A stretch of DNA of 64,000 nt. It comes from JAHJQQ01 sp964458835. Its GTDB lineage: Bacteria > Pseudomonadota > Gammaproteobacteria > Thiohalobacterales > Thiohalobacteraceae. The position numbers and the translations under genes are program-made. Below the pieces are notes generated by a model. The model saw only the letters and a program-made list of their open reading frames with translations, did no database searches and was not told the origin of the DNA. Positions 38,855 to 46,680 of this stretch are shown here, piece by piece; the stretch's first letter is position 1, and each line of letters opens with the position of its first letter. The DNA lies in the NCBI GenBank assembly GCA_964458835.1, contig CAYWKV010000001.1, positions 1 through 64,000 of the forward strand, given 5' to 3'.

Positions 38855-39728
38855 TATTGACCCTCAAGTACTGAGTCGGATCGGCATCCGGGTCCAAAGT
38901 CCCGCCCCGCTCGAATTCCCACATGAAGAACTGACTCGGTGTGATTTCGCCTTTCAGGAAACGCATGGCCCGGTAAATATTGTCCTCGAGATCATTGGCC
39001 GTCGTTGGCCCGACACCGACTGGCATGTAGTCCTTCGAGTTCCGGTAGATCAGATAGAGCGTCGGTGTCACACGTACACCGAACGTCTCTGCTGCCGCGG
39101 CGTCCCTGTCAACATCTATGGTTTTTATCTCCCAGCCTGTGTTCGCTTGGAAATACTTCAGGACATTGTCCTGCGCTTGGCAGTAGATACAGGTCTCGGA
39201 CCGGAAATACAGCAAGGCGAACATCCGCTGATTATTCACCAGCATCGTGCGACGTTCTTCGGTCATCTGTCTGACTTTGACCGGGCGCGCAAAATCGTCC
39301 ATCGGCTGATCTGGTGCGATATTCATCTCCGGATTGCGCAGCAGCATGAACTGCGACACCTGGGTAAACGCCAACGCCTTGCGCCGCGCGACATCCTTGA
39401 CCAACATCCAGTTGTAGACATTCTGCGGCGTTGGTCTCCACACCGCTTCGTCCATGCGGTCCTTGAACACCTTGCGAAATTCCTCCGGGTGCATATCCAT
39501 GATCTGGCTGTATGACGGCAAGGGTCCGAGTGGCTCGCGCTCTGACGAGTGTGTGGGTTCTTTCTTATCTTGCTTCTCCGCCGGCGGCGGGTCCCTGTAC
39601 CACCAGTACCCACGCTTCGCATCATCCGTCTGCTGGGACGCTTCCTGATCTCGTTCAGGCGCAACCGGGGCGGCTATCACCAGTGACTGTATGAGCGTCA
39701 GCAGTATGAGCGTGATTGCTGCCTTCAT
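38841..39728 (-). CDS. traF: TraF, F-type thioredoxin-like pilus assembly protein
   Basis: A 295-residue periplasmic protein, start at 39728 with a signal peptide (ITLILLTLIQSLVIAAPVA). GYWWYRDPPP near the mature N-terminus is typical of TraF, and the C-terminal thioredoxin fold has an active ETCIYCQAQ motif and VRVTPTLYLIYRNSKDY with the cis-proline. It should act with the DsbC-like protein on disulfides in TraN, TraU and other Cys-rich tra products. It follows the trhF-like gene by 22 nt. Confidence 0.92.
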   Translation of the reverse strand: MKAAITLILLTLIQSLVIAAPVAPERDQEASQQTDDAKRGYWWYRDPPPAEKQDKKEPTHSSEREPLGPLPSYSQIMDMHPEEFRKVFKDRMDEAVWRPTPQNVYNWMLVKDVARRKALAFTQVSQFMLLRNPEMNIAPDQPMDDFARPVKVRQMTEERRTMLVNNQRMFALLYFRSETCIYCQAQDNVLKYFQANTGWEIKTIDVDRDAAAAETFGVRVTPTLYLIYRNSKDYMPVGVGPTTANDLEDNIYRAMRFLKGEITPSQFFMWEFERGGTLDPDADPTQYLRVNNDAP

Positions 39729-39750
39729 AGGTAGAGTCCTGACCTGCTCC

Positions 39751-40269
39751 TCAAAGAAGCGGCACCACGCGCGAGACGACCTGTGCATCAATGAACCCAA
39801 CATACCTCGAATCGAAACTGTCTCTATGCGTGCCCATCACGAACACTTTCCCCTTGGGTACCGGGCCATTCCAGACGAATGGCTCCATTGGCCTGCCATC
39901 TTTCGTCTCCGGTTTGCTTATGCCCAGGAACTCGCCGTCGCAGTAGACCCACCCCGTCTTTTCTTCGAGTACGTGCCCCTCCGTGCATACCACACGCTTC
40001 ACGACGGTCGCTGGTCTTGGCATGAGCTTATGGTCCATCCAGAAAGTGACATAGTCGCCCTGCTCGACCACGCCGCCTGTCTTCCAGAAGAACGTCTGGG
40101 GCAAAGAAACCCCGCTATTGATGACCAGATGCTGCACCGCCCACTGGCCCAAAAAAAGCGCCCCGAGCCCCCAAAACAGGCCCATGGTGAGCTTTTTCCA
40201 TCCCGGTCTTGTCTTTCCAAAGACGAACCAGCGCAGTGCATTACTGGCCTTTGCTGTTATGCCACTCAA
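39751..40269 (-). CDS. TrhF/TraF-type signal peptidase (S26)
   Basis: A 172-residue S26 peptidase of the conjugative type. After a cytosolic start and one span (LFWGLGALFLGQWAVQHLVI), SLPQTFFW positions the catalytic serine region, VVKRVVCTEGH carries the lysine general base, and MGTHRDSFDSRYVGFI is the family box. It processes prepilin and perhaps relaxosome-linked substrates, as TrhF does in IncH and TraF in RP4. It overlaps the TrbI-like gene by 29 nt. Confidence 0.88.
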   Translation of the reverse strand: MSGITAKASNALRWFVFGKTRPGWKKLTMGLFWGLGALFLGQWAVQHLVINSGVSLPQTFFWKTGGVVEQGDYVTFWMDHKLMPRPATVVKRVVCTEGHVLEEKTGWVYCDGEFLGISKPETKDGRPMEPFVWNGPVPKGKVFVMGTHRDSFDSRYVGFIDAQVVSRVVPLL

Positions 40270-40540
40270 TTTTTTCTCCTCCGATCAAGACTGAATTGGA
40301 CGTGAACACAAGCACATTGTCGGGTCGTTGTTTCAGCCACAAGGCATAGTCCCGAAGGCGCCCCTCAAGCTCGCCAAGCTTGATTTCCCCGGCTTGGTAT
40401 TGGCGCTGCATCTCGCTCACGAAGGCCTCGTAGTCGATATACTGCACCCGTGGTGTATACCGCTCATGGTAGTAAGCCAGCCCGCCAGCAGTCACTGCCG
40501 CACTGACCACGATATTCACTGCCAATTGTCGCCACATCAC
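40241..40540 (-). CDS. trbI: TrbI-like F-type transfer protein
   Basis: A 99-residue protein with a single N-terminal span (LAVNIVVSAAVTAGGLAY) and a periplasmic coiled helix (FVSEMQRQYQAGEIKLGELEGRLRDYALWLKQRPDNVLVF). Position between trbC and the S26 peptidase gene, size and topology agree with TrbI of F, which affects pilus length; sequence similarity is limited. Its start overlaps the trbC stop by 4 nt. Confidence 0.6.
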   Translation of the reverse strand: MMWRQLAVNIVVSAAVTAGGLAYYHERYTPRVQYIDYEAFVSEMQRQYQAGEIKLGELEGRLRDYALWLKQRPDNVLVFTSNSVLIGGEKIEWHNSKGQ

Positions 40541-41298
40541 CCCTTACCCCCGTAGAATCCACGTTTCTCGAAATACGTCCGGTACCGCGCCACCGCCCCG
40601 ACACTTGCCGGATCTAGCTGCTCCAGCAATGTCCCAACTGGCGCATCGCCATAGACCACTTGGTGGGCGGTCACCGTCACCACATCCGTATTGCCTTCTG
40701 AACAGGAACCATCAGTCACCAGACCCTCAACGACGGCCACTGCGGGTGCTTCCTGGATGCCATATCGCCTGAACAGCACGGGGTCGACCTGCACCGCGAC
40801 CCGTCTCATTTCACAATCTGCTCCCGTGCAGTTCACATCCTTCCGGAGGATCGAGGCTATGAACTCCAAGGTGGGCCTGATCCGGGTGCCACCATCAACG
40901 AATCCCCTCACCAGCATGACCGCGCCCGGCGTTTCCTCGAGCGCCTCGGCATAGCGCCGGAGCGTTGTGAGCGGCACGGACCGGGACACAAACAGGTACA
41001 ATCGGTCGCCAGCTTTGATGCCTGTCTCTGCTTCCTCATCTGTTGCCGCGCTGTTCTGTGGGAACACAGCTTCGATGGCCGCGTTCATCCTTTGCCGATA
41101 GGCCTCGGTCTGTGTCGATTGATAGGCCCGCTGTGCCTGCTCGCGAATGGCAGGGTCAATGCGGAATTCACCCTTTGCCGCTTCGACTTGAGCCCGAATG
41201 GCCGGTGGAACAGTGTCTGGCAGCGCAACAGGCTCCTGAGCGCTAGCAGTTAACGCAGCCCCCATGAACACCACGGGGATCACCAGCCGATGCAACAT
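40537..41298 (-). CDS. trbC: TrbC, F-type periplasmic assembly protein
   Basis: A 253-residue exported protein (signal RLVIPVVFMGAALTASA). GDRLYLFVSRSVPLTTLRRYAEALEETPGAVMLVRGFVDGG is the conserved TrbC_Ftype region, which has a thioredoxin-like fold but no CxxC; a cysteine pair appears later (VNCTGADCE). In F it is needed for traN processing and pilus assembly. It overlaps traU by 19 nt. Confidence 0.9.
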   Translation of the reverse strand: MLHRLVIPVVFMGAALTASAQEPVALPDTVPPAIRAQVEAAKGEFRIDPAIREQAQRAYQSTQTEAYRQRMNAAIEAVFPQNSAATDEEAETGIKAGDRLYLFVSRSVPLTTLRRYAEALEETPGAVMLVRGFVDGGTRIRPTLEFIASILRKDVNCTGADCEMRRVAVQVDPVLFRRYGIQEAPAVAVVEGLVTDGSCSEGNTDVVTVTAHQVVYGDAPVGTLLEQLDPASVGAVARYRTYFEKRGFYGGKG

Positions 41299-42284
41299 TT
41301 CACCCTCCGGAACAGGACCCAGCTGAAGTTGTCACCATTCAAGGGCGTGTTCTTATATCGCTCCCAAAGCACCCCTGGCTTACCGAAGGTCTGGCACCCG
41401 CTGTCCCTGACGGGGTACGCAGACTGGATTCGGTAGTTACGTTTCTTCCAGATCGTGGTCCGGACCGACCCACAAGCGTCGAGCCCGTGATCCAATACAG
41501 CACCATTACGCGCCATCATGAACAGGGAGCGGCCTGCCGCGGCGGCATTTCCCACGATGTAGTTGTCCGTAGGGAGCGTGCCCGACATGGGATAGGTCGT
41601 TGGCCATGAGCCCATACACCAGAACAGCTCATTGAGCGGCATACCCGTCGTTGCCGCGGCGGCATCGGCCATGCAGGCTAGCGCTGCCGCCGGATTGGCG
41701 AATAACAGCGCCTCTGGGCTGATCAACAGGGCCATCAGATCGTTGTTCCAGGTCGGCAGGATCTCGGTGATCATTGCGAGGTCGAACTCGTTTCCTCCCC
41801 CATCAACTCGGTTACCGGCCAGGCAAGGTACGTCCACGAACATGTTGAGGAGTGCCCACGCCGGGAAGATGTAGTAATGCGACTGCGTCGCGGTCGTCTT
41901 CCCGTCCCGCGCCCCCGTACCACGTAGCGATCCAGGACGCGGGTTGGGGAGGCTGGTACCGAGCGACGGGAAGCACCAGGGATCTTTGACGGTCTCGATC
42001 AGTCGGGCAGGTTCCCAGAAACTGACTTCCAGCCCGATGATCGTGCTCCCGCCCGATTGCAGGCATGAGCAGATCGGATGGCGGATGTTTGAATCAGTGC
42101 CGGCAGTCCCGCCCGATTCGCCAAAACTGATCACACCACCAATATTCATGGGAAAGGCACAGCGCCAGTTAACACTCGTGATGGGATTCAGGAATGTTCC
42201 GGAACAGTTGGCTTCCGCAGTGAGACTGCAGATCCCCAAGACGAAGCAGGCAATGAGCCTCGCAATAGACTTAGTCATCATCAT
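41280..42284 (-). CDS. traU: TraU, F-type DNA-transfer/pilus protein
   Basis: A 334-residue exported Cys-rich protein, start at the first of three consecutive ATGs (42284); either of the next two is also possible after AGGAC. A signal peptide (ARLIACFVLGICSLTAEA) is followed by GTFLNPITSVNWRCAFPMNIGGV, PICSCLQSGG, and SFWEPARLIE, hallmarks of TraU. The many cysteines need the periplasmic disulfide machinery encoded nearby. TraU acts more in DNA transfer than in pilus growth in F. The longer frame upstream is out of the traW context and ignored. Confidence 0.93.
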   Translation of the reverse strand: MMMTKSIARLIACFVLGICSLTAEANCSGTFLNPITSVNWRCAFPMNIGGVISFGESGGTAGTDSNIRHPICSCLQSGGSTIIGLEVSFWEPARLIETVKDPWCFPSLGTSLPNPRPGSLRGTGARDGKTTATQSHYYIFPAWALLNMFVDVPCLAGNRVDGGGNEFDLAMITEILPTWNNDLMALLISPEALLFANPAAALACMADAAAATTGMPLNELFWCMGSWPTTYPMSGTLPTDNYIVGNAAAAGRSLFMMARNGAVLDHGLDACGSVRTTIWKKRNYRIQSAYPVRDSGCQTFGKPGVLWERYKNTPLNGDNFSWVLFRRVKCCIGW

Positions 42285-42870
42285 TGTCCTTTTGCGCTGT
42301 CTCCTGGGCCCATAGTTCCGATCCCTGCTGTTCCAGAATGGCAGGGACTGCCTGGACCTTGAGCCGCTTCGCCACCTCAGGGGTATACAGATAGACCGGC
42401 TGCCCCAGCTCCGTTGCCAACGCCCAGGGGTCTGCATCGGATGCCAACCAGAGAACGCCTTCACCTTGTTTACGAGCCCACTCCAGCTGCGCCTTCCCGT
42501 CTCCGATCACCCCGATTCGGTAAGGAAGCTGCATATACTCAAGAGGATTGAAGGTGTAGCCCCTTGGATAAACGATCTCCCCTTGCGCGTTTGGCACATC
42601 GGTCTCAAGGGTATACGACATATCAATGCGGTATCGTCGGTCTACCGTGGCGTTCTCGAGGTGGACCGATTGACTCAGGGCCCACTGTTTGACCTCGTCG
42701 CGGCCCTTGGCCTGCAGATCAACAGACGCCGCACGCCGCTCGATTTCCACGAGGGCATCTTCCTCCTGTATCACATACGTTTTGCCGATACGGGCCGGTT
42801 CCGCGACCGCGGCCTGGATCACCAATAACAGGCTAGCGAACGTTGTTATAGAAGTTCTGCACTGCATCAT
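42271..42870 (-). CDS. traW: TraW, F-type pilus assembly protein
   Basis: A 199-residue exported protein (signal FASLLLVIQAAVA). RIGKTYVIQEEDALVEIERRA opens the mature TraW domain, and the C-terminal half resembles TrbC-type folds (YRIGVIGDGKAQLEWARKQGEGVLWLASD). It works with TrbC, TraU and TraF in the outer part of the apparatus. It overlaps traN by 38 nt and traU by 14 nt. Confidence 0.92.
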   Translation of the reverse strand: MMQCRTSITTFASLLLVIQAAVAEPARIGKTYVIQEEDALVEIERRAASVDLQAKGRDEVKQWALSQSVHLENATVDRRYRIDMSYTLETDVPNAQGEIVYPRGYTFNPLEYMQLPYRIGVIGDGKAQLEWARKQGEGVLWLASDADPWALATELGQPVYLYTPEVAKRLKVQAVPAILEQQGSELWAQETAQKDNDDD

Positions 42871-44668
42871 TCATATTCGACTGGATAACTCCCGCCGCCT
42901 CTGTCCTCAACACACCGAAATATTCGGTAAGGTCAATCTGCCCAAAATCGAGCTGCTGGAATTCCTCCGGTGTGAACCCGCGGCAGTTCGGTGCTTCGGG
43001 AGCCCCCCATCCGCCGAAGCTGGTGAGCTGCGGACGGCCTTGCTCATGCAGAATCCGTCCCAGCATTGAATTGAAACAACAGTGTGTCTCTCTCCGTTGT
43101 ACGCAACCGACGAGTGGCCACTCGTCAGAGCAATAAGTGCCAATGTAGTGGCACATATCCGACTCCTTCATGACAGCCGTTTCCAGATCGATCTGCTCAC
43201 ACTGTCCAAGCAGGTAGTTTTGGATAATGAAGATCGCTGCAGATATGTAGAATGTCGTTGGGTTAAACCATGTTCCATTGATGACGTTATTTGTAGCGAA
43301 AGTCGCCGCGTTACTGGCGGCCTCTGAGGCGATTTGACCAGCAGCTAGGTTTGCCGCGAAGTTCGCGACCGCTTGGCCTGCAATCGTCGCGACTGCGGAT
43401 ATGCCCTGTTGTGTGACAAACGATCCGACATCCGTGCCCATATTGTCCGCGATGACGTTATCGCCACCCTGATCACAGCAGTCTACGAAGCCGGTCTGCA
43501 CACCCGACTTCCCACAGGTCATTGGGCGGCCAGTGAACAGCAACAACTGGTCAAGGCAGTTACCCGAGGTGTCTCGAGCTCCATCGTCCTGCGGCATCGG
43601 TGTAGACACATCAGTCGGGATGGGTGGCGTTGCGTCCAGATCGACACAGGTATTAGGTGAACAGCGGTAATTACCTGCTGAGGCCTCCATGCACGGTAAT
43701 GTAGGATCTATTGGGCAGGTTGGCTGGGTCGTAGTACAGGTAGCCGTTTGCGAACAGCTTGCAGTACAAAGAGCATTCGTTGCATAGTTCTGTCCATCCG
43801 ATGAACACCGGTATGCAGTGACATCGAACACAATACGTCCTTCAGAAAGGCAGGAGCTTGCGCCACTCAGGCAGTTATTTGGTGTTTGTACATTAATTTG
43901 ATTTCCTTGCATCTGGTACGCGGGTGATATATTCCATAAGTATGCGCCCGCGGTTCCTCGTGCATCATAGGTAGTAACACGCGCACCAGTTACCGTAATC
44001 GATCCGCGCGAACGAATACAGGCGTCGAATTGATAGGCCGGCTGGCTTGCATTAGCCATCCATACAGGCTGTAGCGCAAACCCGGATGGACAGACACCGC
44101 CGCTGCCAGGGTATAACGCCTGGTAGAATGTTATTGTGTTTGTTCCGGTTGCTCGAACGATACCAAGTCCATAATTAAAATACCCTGAGACTGCCGCGCC
44201 CGTTGTCACGGTACCGGTGAACGTGAGGCCACTCGCCCGTATCTGGAAGGACGGCTGTGGCGTCCCATCTAATGCCACCTTGGACACCGTGATAGTATTG
44301 CCTGATGACGCGAATGACGTGTTGTATGTGAGCAATAACGTCGTCTGCGATGTAAAGTATCCAGCGGGTGCAATTGAAAGCGTGGTACTGCCCGTCACCG
44401 CAGCACATGTCCCTCCGACGGTACAACTGCCATTCACACATGATTGATTAGCGTCCAGGGGACACGTGAAGTTCGTCTGGCATGCCTGGGAGCTCACTGA
44501 GCAGTATTGCCCCTGTGGCGTTGTGCGACATGACGTCGTCTCTGTGATCGCATCCGTGTACCCATCCAGATTCAAATCCTGCCCACAAACCCAGTTCTCA
44601 GCATGGCCGCTTATAGGCTTTGCCAATACGATCACGAGGACGAAGAGTCGCCACATCACTGCGTACAT
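42833..44668 (-). CDS. traN: TraN, F-type mating-pair stabilisation adhesin
   Basis: A 611-residue outer-membrane adhesin. A signal peptide (LFVLVIVLAKPISGHA) is followed by a Cys-rich region with tandem beta repeats, and by the conserved C-terminal TraN part: FVDCCDQGG, CHYIGTYCSDEWPLVGCVQRRETHCCF, and GWGAPEAPNCRGFTPEEFQQLDFG. TraN binds recipient outer-membrane proteins. The start at 44668 lies 13 nt inside the preceding gene, another Cys-rich exported protein, so the two are coupled; see that entry for a possible split TraN. Confidence 0.9.
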   Translation of the reverse strand: MYAVMWRLFVLVIVLAKPISGHAENWVCGQDLNLDGYTDAITETTSCRTTPQGQYCSVSSQACQTNFTCPLDANQSCVNGSCTVGGTCAAVTGSTTLSIAPAGYFTSQTTLLLTYNTSFASSGNTITVSKVALDGTPQPSFQIRASGLTFTGTVTTGAAVSGYFNYGLGIVRATGTNTITFYQALYPGSGGVCPSGFALQPVWMANASQPAYQFDACIRSRGSITVTGARVTTYDARGTAGAYLWNISPAYQMQGNQINVQTPNNCLSGASSCLSEGRIVFDVTAYRCSSDGQNYATNALCTASCSQTATCTTTQPTCPIDPTLPCMEASAGNYRCSPNTCVDLDATPPIPTDVSTPMPQDDGARDTSGNCLDQLLLFTGRPMTCGKSGVQTGFVDCCDQGGDNVIADNMGTDVGSFVTQQGISAVATIAGQAVANFAANLAAGQIASEAASNAATFATNNVINGTWFNPTTFYISAAIFIIQNYLLGQCEQIDLETAVMKESDMCHYIGTYCSDEWPLVGCVQRRETHCCFNSMLGRILHEQGRPQLTSFGGWGAPEAPNCRGFTPEEFQQLDFGQIDLTEYFGVLRTEAAGVIQSNMNDAVQNFYNNVR

Positions 44669-46680
44669 AACAGGTCCTGCCCTGCCTGACGCATGATTTG
44701 CATAATGGTGGCGGCCTCCGCGAACTCGTTGAGGCACTGACAGGCCTTGATGACTGTTTCACCGGCCTGTGTTGGACACACGTTATCGGTGCATGTGTAA
44801 TATCCATATTCATACCGCGTCGCCGGCGTCGGTTGGCGATTCTCTGAGGTCACACCGGTCGATGCCACACGGTCATCCATAATGGTCTTCCGCACCTTGC
44901 AGGCCCGTTCACACGGCTCGACCGTCGGCAGTATCGAGGGCTCGCCGAACTCCTCCATCCTTGACACCCAGTTCCCCGCCTGATTACGGGTAACATCCCG
45001 ATAGCCGGTGCCAATATTGGCCGTGCGCGTGACGACATCGGCGCGGTGCAAGGCGTCTGTGAAGTCATACTGACTGGGTGCAGCGTTGCAGGTGTAGGTG
45101 CGGTCTTTACGCCACCAATCTCGCGTCAGTGACTCCGACATGCCGCCGCCGGTCCAGGTGCGCGTCGATGGTAATGGGACAAGATTCGTCGGCTGATAAT
45201 TCTGATAAGTACGCACCCCGTCGACTGTCTCGTTTCTCAGCCTACAAAGTTCGCTTGAGTCATAGCCCTGACAGGTATCGCTGATTGTTTCCGTAAGCTG
45301 TAGGTCTTGCAATAAAGGGAACGTAAATGTGTGCGTCCTATCCACATTGGCATAGTACGAGTCGTCGCCGACATACTCATCGATAAGTCGAATGCCTAGC
45401 GTACACTGGGTGTCAGAGCAGCTTCCGCTCTGTAGAATGACTGCGCATCCACGACGTGAGTAGGTCGACGCTAGGAAGCGCCCTGGATCCGCCTGATAGG
45501 CGTCGTATATGACATGCGTTGGCGCGTTCGGGACATTAATAATGCCCTGATTAGACACTGTCACAGGCTGGTTTGCCCGCAACGTCAATCCCGCCGAGGT
45601 GTTTGTGGTCGCATAATTCGGGTTGCACCATGGTCCTGTGTAGACCCGGACAGCTGCTGCCGTAGGTCCCGCCGCCTCCACCAGGATCTCGATTTGGTTA
45701 TACCCAAGCAACGGCATAACACTCGCAGCGGTGCCCAGGTCGGTGCCGATAGGAGTTGTGAGCAGCTGGGAAGTGACATTCCGCTGAATCGTGCACGAAT
45801 TCGACGTCGTCGACTCGCTGGTCGCGAGTCCAGAATTTGTTACGAGCGAATAAACGCTGTTGGGGTCCGCCGACTGGGTGGCGACTTCGGCCGCTACACG
45901 CGTACTCATAGTCGCCGGCGCCGACGCGATCGACTGTAGATTGGAGTTGCCCGTGCCGCAGGATGCGGTCGACATCCCATAGACTCGCATGCTGGTATTG
46001 GTCACTTCATTGCGCGAGACGACATAGCGTGCATCCAGCGCCAGCACAGGCTGCAAGACACCACTGCTCAGGTCGCCAAGGAGCGTCGGGAGGTTGTTCC
46101 AGGCAAGATTGGAGTTGCAGCTGTTATTGATGCAGTAACAACCGGAGAGTTGATCCAATGCCACGGAATCGTATCCGATAGCACCCGTCGTGGCATTCCA
46201 ACGCCAATACCCGCAATTGTTCCAGGTACCGACATTACATGTGATAAACCCATTGCCGCAGACACCCGATACCGGCGCTGGCGCCGTCACACTTGAGTCG
46301 AAGGTCCCATCAAGATCGAGGTCCGCCGCGGCAACAACGCTGCTCAGATCGCCGGTAGCCCCTGGCGCGGCAAAAATCTCCAAGAGCACGCCTTCATCAG
46401 GACAGTTGACGTGTCCATCAAAGATTTGCGAGCCGTTTGTCGTGGTCATCTGGGTATTCCCCTGGATGGGGCGCACGGCATTGTTCATCAGTGCGTTCGG
46501 GCTGTCATACCGACCACCCAAAGCTGCCGTGCCTGTGTTCTGGGCATCCGTGATCGGGTTGTAGGTGCCCCAGCTCGCGGGGGGCACTGCCCAGGTCCCC
46601 TGCGCCGCCAGTAGCATACCCACGCATAGGGCAGCTGCCTCACGCAGCTTCTGACGCCAGCGCACGGATGGCCTCCACAT
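44656..46680 (-). CDS. Exported cysteine-rich protein upstream of traN, TraN-like
   Basis: A 674-residue protein with a signal peptide (LREAAALCVGMLLAAQGTWAV). It is rich in Cys, Asn, Ser and Thr, with GNGFITCNVGTWNNCGYW, CYCINNSC and late CERACKVRKTIMDDRV and TCTDNVCPTQAGE, the composition of an adhesin. There is no long TraN C-terminal CC motif, so it is not a second TraN. It may be the part that in longer TraN proteins (about 900-1300 residues) is fused to the N-terminus, encoded separately here. It overlaps traC by 41 nt and traN by 13. Confidence 0.65.
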   Translation of the reverse strand: MWRPSVRWRQKLREAAALCVGMLLAAQGTWAVPPASWGTYNPITDAQNTGTAALGGRYDSPNALMNNAVRPIQGNTQMTTTNGSQIFDGHVNCPDEGVLLEIFAAPGATGDLSSVVAAADLDLDGTFDSSVTAPAPVSGVCGNGFITCNVGTWNNCGYWRWNATTGAIGYDSVALDQLSGCYCINNSCNSNLAWNNLPTLLGDLSSGVLQPVLALDARYVVSRNEVTNTSMRVYGMSTASCGTGNSNLQSIASAPATMSTRVAAEVATQSADPNSVYSLVTNSGLATSESTTSNSCTIQRNVTSQLLTTPIGTDLGTAASVMPLLGYNQIEILVEAAGPTAAAVRVYTGPWCNPNYATTNTSAGLTLRANQPVTVSNQGIINVPNAPTHVIYDAYQADPGRFLASTYSRRGCAVILQSGSCSDTQCTLGIRLIDEYVGDDSYYANVDRTHTFTFPLLQDLQLTETISDTCQGYDSSELCRLRNETVDGVRTYQNYQPTNLVPLPSTRTWTGGGMSESLTRDWWRKDRTYTCNAAPSQYDFTDALHRADVVTRTANIGTGYRDVTRNQAGNWVSRMEEFGEPSILPTVEPCERACKVRKTIMDDRVASTGVTSENRQPTPATRYEYGYYTCTDNVCPTQAGETVIKACQCLNEFAEAATIMQIMRQAGQDLLCTQ

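Noticed and set aside
44656..46680. Second full TraN
   Set aside because: The conserved C-terminal CC and CHYIGTYC-type motifs are absent; only the signal peptide and Cys-rich character are shared.
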